Assembly (NCBI RefSeq): GCF_009901525.1
Contig: NZ_CP019288.1
Location: 4,183,501 to 4,247,500 of the forward strand
Reading direction: 5' to 3'
Length of the DNA: 64,000 nucleotides
Source: Kordia antarctica
GTDB taxonomy: Bacteria > Bacteroidota > Bacteroidia > Flavobacteriales > Flavobacteriaceae
Part shown: positions 28,101-36,394 of the stretch, one piece after another
Layout: each line of letters starts with the position of its first letter
How positions within the stretch are numbered: position 1 is the first letter of the stretch
The notes under the pieces: model-generated
Told to the model about the DNA's origin: nothing
The model's input: only the letters and a program-made list of their open reading frames with translations
Database searches by the model: none
Program-made: the position numbers and the translations under genes

Positions 28101-30785
28101 TCAATTCACAGAATCTTTCGCTTTCTCCTGTTGTTTCTTCGCTGCTGCTTCTCGCTTCGCTTTTTCTTCCGCTTCTTTTTTCTTCTTCCGATTTCCTAAA
28201 AGACTTCCCAAAACACTTGTCACTTTATCGCTCGTAGAATTTGGCGTTGTTACAGTAGAATCTTTTTTAGTATCATTTCCTTTAATCAAACCACCCAAAA
28301 TATCATCCACAGTATCGTTTCCTGTGTTGATGTTTCCCAACGCTTCTTGCGCTTTTAATTTACCTAATTTGACAAGCAAATCTTTCGTGGCACTTGCCAA
28401 ATCGGTTGTGAAATTTGGACTTGTGAAGTTTCCAGTAATCTTTGTAGAAACAGGAATGGTAACATTTTTCGCTTCTTCTGATTTTATTTGAGAAAGCAAC
28501 GAAGTCACTTCCGTACCTAAATATTTCGCAGGAATTTGAAATGTTGCATTGTAATTCAACGATTGATCAAATCCGTGACTTCCTGCAATCGTGATTTCAA
28601 TTTCTTTATAGGTAAACGAAAAAGGCTTTACGTTTACTTTTCCATCTTCAAAAGATAATCTCGTTTTAATATCTTCAATACTAATTTTGTTCAGATCAAT
28701 AAAAGTCAGTTTCTCATTAATCGTATTAAAAAAGTCAATATTTGTAGATTTTAACGTTGTCGTCAATAATTCTGCAAACGCATTTCCTGAAATTGTTGTC
28801 AAATTTAGTGTATAGCTTTCGCTTAAATTACCTTTCAGAGAAATAGTCGTATTTAGTTTTCCATTTAATGCTTTTGCAATTGGCGCAATGCTTTGAAGCA
28901 ATTCTAATCCATTAAATGATTTCGAAAGATCAAACGAATTCATATCTAAATCCATTGCAAAAGTTGGCACTTCATTTCTGGTAGAAACCAAGCCGCTCAT
29001 TTTTATTTTTCCATCAAAAAGATCGGAAGTCACATCGTTTAAAATCGCTTCTCCATTATCCAACGCTAAGTTTCCTTTTACATTAGTCAATTCAATGTTG
29101 TCATAAAATACCTTTTGTGAATTTACATTGATGTTACAATCCAAAAACGCTGGAATTTTTAACGCTTCTCCTTTTTTAACTTCTGAATTTTGATTTTTGC
29201 TTCCTGCGGTACTTGCCACCATAAAATCATTTACATGAAATTCATTGGAATTCACATTGAAGTTTCCTTTCAATTTTCCTTCATTAAACAGAAAACCAAG
29301 TAAATTTTCAATAGTTCCTGTGGCGTTAAAATCACTCTTTCCGCTTGTAGCATCAAACTTTTTCAAGGTTATTCTTCCTGGTACAAAGTCAATACTTGCC
29401 TCTGAAATTGCCAACGGATTTACTACATCTTTCGAAGAAAATAAAAAGTCAGTTATTTTTAAGTTTCCATTATTTTTAATACGATCATACTTTTGATTTT
29501 CAATCGCAGCCATGTCAAAACTAGTCGTCAAATTTGCATCTAAAATTCCGCTCAATTCTTTATTCAATTCTATCGGATATGCTTTTGAAATATTACCTAA
29601 ATTCAACTTTCCAACAATCGTCGCATCTACTTTCGGGTTTGTCATTAATTGTGAAAGTATTCCGTTTCCACGAAAAGAATCTTCATCAATCTTAAACGCC
29701 AAATTGTTAATATCCAAATATGTATCTGCAACTTTTCCTGTAGTATTTTTTAATTGCGCATTGATATTGATATTTTCAACACTTTTTGGTAAATCAGGAT
29801 ATTTAAAAGATGCATTAGTTGAAACCACTTTAATATCAATATTCGGAATTCTTTCTGCATTTGAAATTCCTTTGATTTCTCCAGAAACTTCAAAATTTCC
29901 TGCCGTTTTTACGTCTGTAATATTTTTAGCATATGCTTCAGGAATGACAGCCAAAAAGTTTTTAAAATCGGAAGAAGGCGTTTGTAATGTGAGTTGAATT
30001 TCCTGCGAATCTGCATTTACTTTTACAAAACCATCAAACTTCAACGGCAACTGATTTATTAACGCATTATTTTCTAAAAACGTATACGTATTTGTTGTCA
30101 AATCCATACCAATTAAGGCGTCTAAGGCAACTTGTTGTTTATTTATATACTTCATTCCATCAATTCCAAAAGAAACTAATGCGTCAGTTTTTGTGTCCAA
30201 TTCAGATTTCTCCAATGAAAAATCGCCAAAACCTTCATGTTGTAATTTATGAATGATTAAAGATGTTTTGCTTTTTGCATCGTAATATTGAATATCAGTA
30301 TTGTAAACGTGATAATTATCTATTTTGAATTTAAAATCGGAAGTTTCAGAAGCATTCTCAGCTGTTGGAGTTTCGCTTGGTTTTGCAATATCGTAGTTTG
30401 CGTTTCCATCTTCATCAACAGTAATGTTCAATTTTGCGTTATCAATCGTAAAACTATAAATATGAATGGCTTCGTTTGGACCTTTAAAAAGTTCGCCAAT
30501 TGCAGTTGTTACCGCAACTTCTTTTCCGTAAAAAAGTGTGTCATTTTCAAAAGGTGCATTATTTATAACTTTCACGTCTTGTAAAACAATAGAAGCTTTT
30601 GGGAAATTTCTGAAAAAACTAACGTCTACATCTGCAAAATCAACTTTTGCATTTACGTTTTCGTTGATCGTTTCTTTCACCATTGCAACAATTTTTCCTT
30701 TAAATAAAAAAGGAGCTGCTGCTAATGCGATAATCAAAACTAATATGGTTATTCCTGTTATTTTTAATACTTTTTTCACTTTCAT
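28101..30785 (-). CDS. AsmA family protein
   Basis: 894 residues from the ATG at 30785; the longer frame starts at a GTG. An N-terminal transmembrane anchor (VLKITGITILVLIIALAAAPFLF) is followed by the AsmA_N-like region (VDFADVDVSFFRNFPKASIVLQDVKV, about 45-70), a long beta-rich periplasmic chain and a C-terminal AsmA-like repeat (~600-820). The last ~40 residues are a Lys/Glu/Ala coiled tail. AsmA proteins (as TamB and YhdP relatives) are thought to bridge the membranes and move phospholipid. Its role here is inferred from the family only. Confidence 0.9.
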   Translation of the reverse strand: MKVKKVLKITGITILVLIIALAAAPFLFKGKIVAMVKETINENVNAKVDFADVDVSFFRNFPKASIVLQDVKVINNAPFENDTLFYGKEVAVTTAIGELFKGPNEAIHIYSFTIDNAKLNITVDEDGNANYDIAKPSETPTAENASETSDFKFKIDNYHVYNTDIQYYDAKSKTSLIIHKLQHEGFGDFSLEKSELDTKTDALVSFGIDGMKYINKQQVALDALIGMDLTTNTYTFLENNALINQLPLKFDGFVKVNADSQEIQLTLQTPSSDFKNFLAVIPEAYAKNITDVKTAGNFEVSGEIKGISNAERIPNIDIKVVSTNASFKYPDLPKSVENININAQLKNTTGKVADTYLDINNLAFKIDEDSFRGNGILSQLMTNPKVDATIVGKLNLGNISKAYPIELNKELSGILDANLTTSFDMAAIENQKYDRIKNNGNLKITDFLFSSKDVVNPLAISEASIDFVPGRITLKKFDATSGKSDFNATGTIENLLGFLFNEGKLKGNFNVNSNEFHVNDFMVASTAGSKNQNSEVKKGEALKIPAFLDCNINVNSQKVFYDNIELTNVKGNLALDNGEAILNDVTSDLFDGKIKMSGLVSTRNEVPTFAMDLDMNSFDLSKSFNGLELLQSIAPIAKALNGKLNTTISLKGNLSESYTLNLTTISGNAFAELLTTTLKSTNIDFFNTINEKLTFIDLNKISIEDIKTRLSFEDGKVNVKPFSFTYKEIEITIAGSHGFDQSLNYNATFQIPAKYLGTEVTSLLSQIKSEEAKNVTIPVSTKITGNFTSPNFTTDLASATKDLLVKLGKLKAQEALGNINTGNDTVDDILGGLIKGNDTKKDSTVTTPNSTSDKVTSVLGSLLGNRKKKKEAEEKAKREAAAKKQQEKAKDSVN

Positions 30786-30836
30786 GGATGCATTTTTTTT
30801 CACTAATAAATAAAGTAAAATTATAAAGAATTAATG

Positions 30837-31568
30837 TTAAGAAGATGATAAATTTTCTGCATAATCATCTAAGTCGATTTCTTCTCCAATTTTCAAGCCA
30901 AAACGTCTTCTGAAGAGGTAAACTATCAAATATAAAAATGGTGTATCGAGAAAAGCAACCAATACTTTAAATATGAATCCGCTTAAAAGCAATCCTAAAT
31001 AAATATCCCACGGTAAAATTTTAAACAGACATAATAAAGTAATGACCGAGAATGTATCTACAAATTGTGAAGCGAACGTGGAAAAGTTATTTCGCAGCCA
31101 CAAATGTTTTCCTTTGGTTAGGTTTTTCCAATAATGATACAATTTAATGTCTATAAACTGCGCAAATAAATACGAAAGCATGGAAGCCAACACAGCCAAA
31201 GGCGCATTTCCGAATACGTGTGTAAATGTTTCGTCGCTTACGCGAGAATCGGGAAGTGCAGGAACATATTTTGCAATGTAAATGATTCCTAACGAAAAGA
31301 ATGAAGCAAAAATACCTGCAATTACAACTTGATTGGCTTTCTTTTTACCATAAATCTCAGAAATTGCATCTGTAATTAAAAACGTAATTGGATACGGCAA
31401 CAATCCAACTGAAATTTTAAATAAACGTTCACCAAAAATCTCCATGTCAAACGGATACCAATAAAAAAACTTTAGAAATATTAAGTTAGAAACTACTAAA
31501 GAAGTAATAAACAATGCTGCTAAATACAAGTAGATTTTAGCGGCTAATTTTTTGTCGGCTACGGTCAT
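30837..31568 (-). CDS. queuosine precursor transporter (YhhQ/VUT family)
   Basis: 243 residues from the ATG at 31568, where the membrane protein starts (TVADKKLAAKIYLYL). Five to six hydrophobic helices are seen, with the family hallmarks VSNLIFLKFF, TFLITDAISEIYGKKKAN and an amphipathic segment near SQFVDTFSVI. YhhQ proteins import preQ0/preQ1 for tRNA queuosine. No queuosine synthesis gene is adjacent; it is transcribed away from the lanthipeptide-like gene. Confidence 0.9.
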   Translation of the reverse strand: MTVADKKLAAKIYLYLAALFITSLVVSNLIFLKFFYWYPFDMEIFGERLFKISVGLLPYPITFLITDAISEIYGKKKANQVVIAGIFASFFSLGIIYIAKYVPALPDSRVSDETFTHVFGNAPLAVLASMLSYLFAQFIDIKLYHYWKNLTKGKHLWLRNNFSTFASQFVDTFSVITLLCLFKILPWDIYLGLLLSGFIFKVLVAFLDTPFLYLIVYLFRRRFGLKIGEEIDLDDYAENLSSS

Positions 31569-31644
31569 TTTGTAAAGATAGTAAACTTTAAAATGTAGCA
31601 TGTGCTGTAATGCTAAACATCGTGATTCATTAGCAGTCGTAATA

Positions 31645-31669
31645 TATAAATAGCGAGTCGTTATTTATA
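31645..31669. repeat. inverted repeat upstream of lanthipeptide-like gene
   Basis: TATAAATA, nine-base spacer GCGAGTCGT, TATTTATA. It lies about 40 bases upstream of the -33 element and could be an operator. Confidence 0.4.
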
Positions 31670-31688
31670 AATGGTTGATTATAAGTGT

Positions 31689-31719
31689 TTTGTTTTCACT
31701 TTAGACTGGTGTATGTTTG
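31689..31719 (+). promoter_or_regulatory. promoter of the lanthipeptide-like precursor gene
   Basis: TTTG at 31689-31692 and TATGTTTG at 31712-31719 form the canonical Bacteroidota -33/-7 pair with a 19-base spacer, 31 bases before the ATG at 31751. Confidence 0.7.
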
Positions 31720-31750
31720 CTTCAATATTAATCACATAAAATTTATTATT

Positions 31751-31912
31751 ATGAAAAAAAAGAATTTAAAAAATTTGAAACTTAACAAGAAGTCTATTTC
31801 AGCTATCGATAATTCGACTAAAACAAGAGTAGTAGGAGGATCTGATCAACGAGGTTGTGGTCATCCAATTTCTATTATATTAGGTGGTGGATCTTTTTGT
31901 TGGTGTTTATAA
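31751..31912 (+). CDS. class I lanthipeptide-like RiPP precursor peptide
   Basis: 53 residues from the ATG at 31751; a longer frame from 31685 is unlikely because the promoter elements lie inside it. The leader has a Lys/Leu/Ser helix (LKNLKLNKKSISAIDN) typical of Bacteroidota class I lanthipeptide leaders (LxLxK motif), then TKTRVVGG. The core (about 25 residues) contains three cysteines, GCGHPISIILGGGSFCWCL, and Ser/Thr partners for thioether rings. No LanB, LanC, protease or transporter gene is visible in the window, so it is an orphan precursor. The bidirectional terminator follows. Confidence 0.72.
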   Translation: MKKKNLKNLKLNKKSISAIDNSTKTRVVGGSDQRGCGHPISIILGGGSFCWCL

Positions 31913-31933
31913 TACGTTGTAAACCAAATAACA

Positions 31934-31967
31934 CAAAAAGCCTTTCCATTTTAATGGAAAGGCTTTT
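31934..31967. terminator. bidirectional intrinsic terminator
   Basis: Perfect 16-bp arms AAAAAGCCTTTCCATT and AATGGAAAGGCTTTTT with a 2-base loop. It serves both the lanthipeptide-like gene (plus) and sppA (minus). Confidence 0.9.
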
Positions 31968-31992
31968 TCATTGTGATTAACAACTAACAAAA

Positions 31993-33759
31993 TTATTTAA
32001 TCTCAATTTCGTAAGGTAACAACAATTGCGGTCCTTGCATTTGCGTTAGTTTCTTCATTTTTTGTAAAAGCAAGTAGTTTTTCTCACCTAATTCTTCCTT
32101 CATTAATTCTTCTTTACTTTGAATAAATCCGCCTGTATATTGACTTAAAAGGCTTTCTAAATCCATTTCATAAATTGGCAATTCTTTAATTTTATAAGTT
32201 TTCATTTCGGCAGCATCTGCGGCAGCTAGTATTGCCATATCCAATCCGCCAATTTCATCAACCAAACCAATTTTAATTGCATCGTTTCCTGTCCAAACTC
32301 TTCCTTGTGCGATAGAATCTACTGCGGCTTGCGTCATTCCGCGTCCGTCAGCAACACGTTGCGTAAACAAATCGTAAATATCTTCAATTCCTTCTTTAAT
32401 TAAAGTACGTTGTTCGTCGCTCATTGGTTCAAAAACGCTATAACCAGCGGCATTTTTATTCGTGCCAACTTGTTCTGCATTAATTCCTAAATCTTCTGCT
32501 AATTTGTGCATGTTCGGAATCGTTCCAAAAACACCAATACTTCCAGTAATTGTATTTGGTTCTGCAAAAATCTTATCTGCGTTACACGCGATGTAATATC
32601 CGCCAGAAGCTGCCAAATCTCCCATAGAAACAATAACTGGCTTTACTTTCTTCGTCAATTCAATTTCTCTCCAAATCAATTCGCTCGCCAACGCACTTCC
32701 ACCAGGAGAATTTACACGGATTACAATTGCTTTCACTTTGTCATCTTCTCTAGCTTCTTTCAAGGCTTTATTAATGATTCCTTGTCCAATAACATCTTTG
32801 CTACCTTCGGTATACATAATTTGACCTTGTGCATAAATAACCGCGATTTTATCATCACTTTTCTTTACAGTTACTTTCTTTCCAGTATATGCTGCATAAT
32901 CGTAAATAGTAACTCTATTCACTTTACTGTTTTCGCCTAGCGCATGTTGAATTCCAGCTTCATATTCATCTTCGTAACCAATTTTATCAATCAACTTAGA
33001 AGCCAATGCCAATTTTGCAGTTCGTCCAGCTAATTCGTCTGCGAGCGTATTTAGTTGTTCAGAAGTCATATTTCTACTTGCGCCGATTTCCTTTTTCATT
33101 TCGTCCCAAATAGACATTAAAAAGACAGAAATTTGCTCACGGTTTGCTTCACTCATTTCTTGGTTTAAATAACCTTCCACGGCACTTTTATATTTTCCGT
33201 GACGAATTACTTCCATTTTTACGCCGTATTTCTCTTGAAAATCTTTGTAATACATGCGTTCCATTGCCAAACCTTTAAAGTCTAATCCGCCAACAGGGTT
33301 CACATAAATAGTATCAGCTACAGAATTTAAGTAGTAATCTTTCTGAGAATAATAATCGCCATAAGAAACAATGAATTTCCCTGATTCTTTAAATTTCAAT
33401 AAAGCATCACGCAACGCTTTTGTTTGCGCCATTCCTGCTTGAATGAAATTGTTTTTAATAGAAATTCCTTTAATTTTACTATCTGTGGCAGCATAATTAA
33501 TAGCATCAATAATATTGAACAATCCATCAAATTTTGGATCATTTGGGAAAAATGGAATTTCGCTGTAATCGAATTTTCCAGCATAATCGTAAATAGGTGC
33601 GTCTAAACTTAATTCTAAAATAGAATTATTTTTTACAACAATTGGATTTTTGTCAGCTCCTGCACTTGCGAAGATGAAGAACAATAGTAAGATAAAGCAC
33701 AAAGCGCAGAAAACTCCGATTCCGACAATTGTTGAGAGTACTCGTTTAAAAAAATTCAT
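31993..33759 (-). CDS. sppA: signal peptide peptidase SppA, 67K type
   Basis: 588-residue membrane serine/lysine protease with two S49 peptidase domains. An N-terminal helix (IVGIGVFCALCFILLLFFIF) anchors it. The C-terminal domain carries the catalytic serine in MGDLAASGGYYIACNADKIFAEPNTITGSIGVFG (about 385-418); the N-terminal domain (~65-260) supplies the lysine. It clears cleaved signal peptides at the inner membrane. Length matches the double-domain type found in Gram-negatives. Confidence 0.95.
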   Translation of the reverse strand: MNFFKRVLSTIVGIGVFCALCFILLLFFIFASAGADKNPIVVKNNSILELSLDAPIYDYAGKFDYSEIPFFPNDPKFDGLFNIIDAINYAATDSKIKGISIKNNFIQAGMAQTKALRDALLKFKESGKFIVSYGDYYSQKDYYLNSVADTIYVNPVGGLDFKGLAMERMYYKDFQEKYGVKMEVIRHGKYKSAVEGYLNQEMSEANREQISVFLMSIWDEMKKEIGASRNMTSEQLNTLADELAGRTAKLALASKLIDKIGYEDEYEAGIQHALGENSKVNRVTIYDYAAYTGKKVTVKKSDDKIAVIYAQGQIMYTEGSKDVIGQGIINKALKEAREDDKVKAIVIRVNSPGGSALASELIWREIELTKKVKPVIVSMGDLAASGGYYIACNADKIFAEPNTITGSIGVFGTIPNMHKLAEDLGINAEQVGTNKNAAGYSVFEPMSDEQRTLIKEGIEDIYDLFTQRVADGRGMTQAAVDSIAQGRVWTGNDAIKIGLVDEIGGLDMAILAAADAAEMKTYKIKELPIYEMDLESLLSQYTGGFIQSKEELMKEELGEKNYLLLQKMKKLTQMQGPQLLLPYEIEIK

Positions 33760-34017
33760 AAGTATATATATTTATTTGCTTTTTTTTGTAAAAGTATTTA
33801 TTAATTGAATAACTAGAAAGTAAGTATGCTTAAATGTTAAAATGTTACACTTTTTGTGAAATTAATATCGTTTGAAACTTTCAAACCAAAAAAGAAGCCG
33901 TTTTTAATAGTGTAGTTTACAACTAAAAAGACGCCTAAACAAAAGTTTTTGAGAATCTGATCCGTATATTTTAACTATATTTGGCGCAGCTATTTTTAGC
34001 CAAGAAAACGTATTCAA

Positions 34018-35151
34018 TTGCATCCTAATTTGTTACACACTACATATATATCTATCGGAAGTAATGTTGGCGACAAACGCGCACATTTACAGAATGCTGT
34101 TCAGCAACTTTCTGTTAAAATTGGTCGCGTTGTAAAGATTTCTCCAATTTATGAAACACCTTCTTGGGGTTTTGATGGCGGCGATTTTTACAATGCTTGT
34201 GTATGTTTGAAAACGGAATTATCTTCTTCAGAAGTGATGACTGAGATTTTGGAAATAGAAACAACACTTGGACGCATTAGAAGTGAAACGAAAGCATATA
34301 AAGATCGAAGTATTGATATTGATATCATTTTTTATGAAGATGAAATATTAAAAACCGATTTGCTACAATTGCCACATCCGCTTGCGCATGAACGTAAATT
34401 TGTGATGCAACCTTTGTGTGATATTGCTCCGAGTAAAATTCATCCAATCTATAAAAAAACAGTTTCGCAACTCAATGAAGCAATTTCTAGCGACGGAATT
34501 GAAAAAAGTGAGGAAGTTTTACAAAATCCAAACTGTAAGAAAGATTTTTCTCGGTTTAATTACATTGCCATAGAAGGAAACATTGGCGCGGGAAAAACGT
34601 CGTTAGCAACTAAAATTGCGGAAGAATTTAATGGAAAGCTGATTTTAGAACGTTTTGCAGACAATCCGTTTTTGCCAAAATTCTATGAAGATAATATGCG
34701 TTATGCGTTTCCGCTAGAAATGTCCTTTTTGGCAGATCGCTATCAGCAAATTTCAGACGATTTATCACAATTAGACTTATTCAAAGATTTCATTGTGTCA
34801 GATTATGATATTTTCAAATCATTGATTTTTGCAAAAGTCACGTTGCAACGAGATGAATTCAAATTGTACAGAAAGTTGTTTGACATTATGTACAGCGAAA
34901 TTCCAAAACCAGATTTATACGTTTATCTCTATCAAAATACAGATCGTTTATTGCGAAACATTAAAAAGCGTGGACGCGATTACGAACAAAAAATTCCTTC
35001 CGAATATTTGGATAAAATCAACAATGGCTATTTAGAATTCATCCGAACACACAAAGACCTCAACGTAAAAATAATTGATGTTTCTGATTTGGATTTCGTT
35101 GCAAATGACAATGATTATCAAAAGATTATTTCGGAAATTCAGGAAATTTAG
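34018..35151 (+). CDS. folK: bifunctional HPPK (FolK) / deoxynucleoside kinase
   Basis: 377 residues starting at TTG 34018; no closer ATG exists, and the frame is open only back to about 34000. Residues 7-135 form 2-amino-4-hydroxy-6-hydroxymethyldihydropteridine pyrophosphokinase (TYISIGSNVGDKRAHL, LGRIRSETKAYKDRSIDIDIIFYED, LPHPLAHERKFVMQPL). Residues ~180-375 are a deoxynucleoside kinase with a P-loop IEGNIGAGKTSLA (about 185-197) and DRY-containing LADRY motif. The fusion is known in flavobacteria. The first half serves folate synthesis, the second deoxynucleoside salvage. Its TAG stop lies in an inverted repeat. Confidence 0.95.
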   Translation: MHPNLLHTTYISIGSNVGDKRAHLQNAVQQLSVKIGRVVKISPIYETPSWGFDGGDFYNACVCLKTELSSSEVMTEILEIETTLGRIRSETKAYKDRSIDIDIIFYEDEILKTDLLQLPHPLAHERKFVMQPLCDIAPSKIHPIYKKTVSQLNEAISSDGIEKSEEVLQNPNCKKDFSRFNYIAIEGNIGAGKTSLATKIAEEFNGKLILERFADNPFLPKFYEDNMRYAFPLEMSFLADRYQQISDDLSQLDLFKDFIVSDYDIFKSLIFAKVTLQRDEFKLYRKLFDIMYSEIPKPDLYVYLYQNTDRLLRNIKKRGRDYEQKIPSEYLDKINNGYLEFIRTHKDLNVKIIDVSDLDFVANDNDYQKIISEIQEI

Positions 35152-35194
35152 ACTCGCTTCGCTCAATTCAAGAATTTAAAAATTCAATGATTCA

Positions 35195-35250
35195 AGGTTG
35201 TTTATCGACTTACGCTAGCGCGAGTTTTGCAACTCGTGCCGATAAACATG
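35195..35250. repeat. dispersed module ACGCTAGCGCGAGTTTTGCAACTCGTG
   Basis: Contains the hairpin CGAGTTTTGCAACTCG flanked by TTTATCGAC/GCCGATAAAC, forming a longer imperfect palindrome. A close relative recurs in each 189-bp tandem unit (27441-27941). Confidence 0.8.
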
Positions 35251-35429
35251 CTAAAAGATTAGACTCGCTTTGCTGTTAGACTTGCTTCGCTCTTGTAATG
35301 TTAGAATCAGCTTCGCCTGTTAGTATTTTAGTAATTGTTACATTTTCAAATTAACACATTGACACATTAATATTACTTCGCTTTTGGACTTAAAAATCTT
35401 GTTAGGTTTTGAGATAATCAGAACGTCAT

Positions 35430-35575
35430 TTCGAGTGATTTTTTGTAATGTAATGAAAAAAAAGTGTATCGAGAAATACTTTAAAACGAAAAAGGTACTC
35501 TAAATAAAATTCTGGAAAGTGAGCACTTCTCGATACTAATTTGCGTTGCAAATTCACTCGAAGTGACGTTCGGAA
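35430..35575. repeat. two oppositely oriented copies of a REP-like palindromic repeat
   Basis: Unit A (~35431-35487) reads GTCATTTCGAGTGATTTTTTG ... TATCGAGAAATACT. Unit B (~35524-35575) reads the reverse complement form, CACTTCTCGATACTAATTTGC, loop GTT, GCAAATTCACTCGAAGTGACG. The same family occurs at 27487-27900 (three copies) and in degenerate form near 57866. Confidence 0.8.
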
Positions 35576-35781
35576 ATTATAAACGTAAAAGTTATTTTCT
35601 AACAAATCTAAAAATCTAAGAGCAAAGCAAGTTTAAGTCAATCTAACAATCTAACAGAAAAATTTCAGTTTAAAAGTTGAAAGGTTTATAAGTTTATTTC
35701 ATTGGGTAAATGATTCACCTACCAAAATACCAAGAGCGTAGCGATACCAAAGGCGAAGCCGTCTCTAACAGCGAAGCGAGT

Positions 35782-36312
35782 CTAAAGCGAAAGCTTCGAA
35801 AACACATCCCAAATCACAACACCTGCACTTACTGAAATATTCAACGAATGTTTGGTGCCAAACTGTGGAATTTCAATCACGTAATCACTTGCAGAAACTA
35901 CTTCTTGTTGCACGCCTTTTACTTCGTTTCCAAACACTAATGCGTATGTATTTGGTTTTTTAGGTGAGAATTCATTCAGCATAATTGCATTTTCAGCTTG
36001 TTCAATGGAAGCGACTTTTACGCCATTTTCTTGCAGTTCTTTTACCAATTCAAGTGTATCTTCTCTATATTCCCACGCAACGGAATCTGTTGCGCCAAGT
36101 GCCGTTCTATGAATGTCTTTATGTGGCGGTTTTGCAGTGATTCCGCACAAAAATATCTTCTCAATTAAAAAGGCATCACTCGTTCTAAATACTGAACCAA
36201 TATTGTTTAAACTGCGAATATTATCAAGAATTACAATTATGGAAGTCTTTTCTGAAGATTTGAATTCGTCTACATTAAGTCGATTTAGTTCACTATTTTT
36301 AAGTTTTCTCAT
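35782..36312 (-). CDS. TrmH/SpoU-family RNA 2'-O-methyltransferase
   Basis: 176-residue SPOUT methyltransferase. The conserved motifs are visible: IVILDNIRSLNNIGSVFRTSDAF (motif 1, about 26-48), YALVFGNEVKGVQQEVV (about 124-140) and IPQFGTKHSLNISVSAGVVIWD (about 148-169). These form the knotted SAM site. The substrate, a tRNA or rRNA ribose, is not determined by sequence. Its TAG stop is inside the right arm of the inverted repeat at 35770-35784. It diverges from mutS, 82 bases away. Confidence 0.9.
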   Translation of the reverse strand: MRKLKNSELNRLNVDEFKSSEKTSIIVILDNIRSLNNIGSVFRTSDAFLIEKIFLCGITAKPPHKDIHRTALGATDSVAWEYREDTLELVKELQENGVKVASIEQAENAIMLNEFSPKKPNTYALVFGNEVKGVQQEVVSASDYVIEIPQFGTKHSLNISVSAGVVIWDVFSKLSL

Positions 36313-36394
36313 AGGTAATTCGTGAGTTTTCCTTGAATTTAATTAAATTCGCAATTAACGATTTCTGCAAAAATAACATTAAAAATAGCAAACT

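Larger units (their letters stand above)
35149..35784. repeat. 15-bp inverted repeat bounding the convergent intergenic region
   Basis: TAGACTCGCTTCGCT at 35149-35163 and its exact reverse complement at 35770-35784. Each arm starts with the TAG stop codon of its own gene (folK-dNK on plus, trmH on minus). Two further near-copies, TAGACTCGCTTTGCT (35260-35274) and TAGACTTGCTTCGCT (35277-35291), lie inside. The space between is gene-free. Confidence 0.85.
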
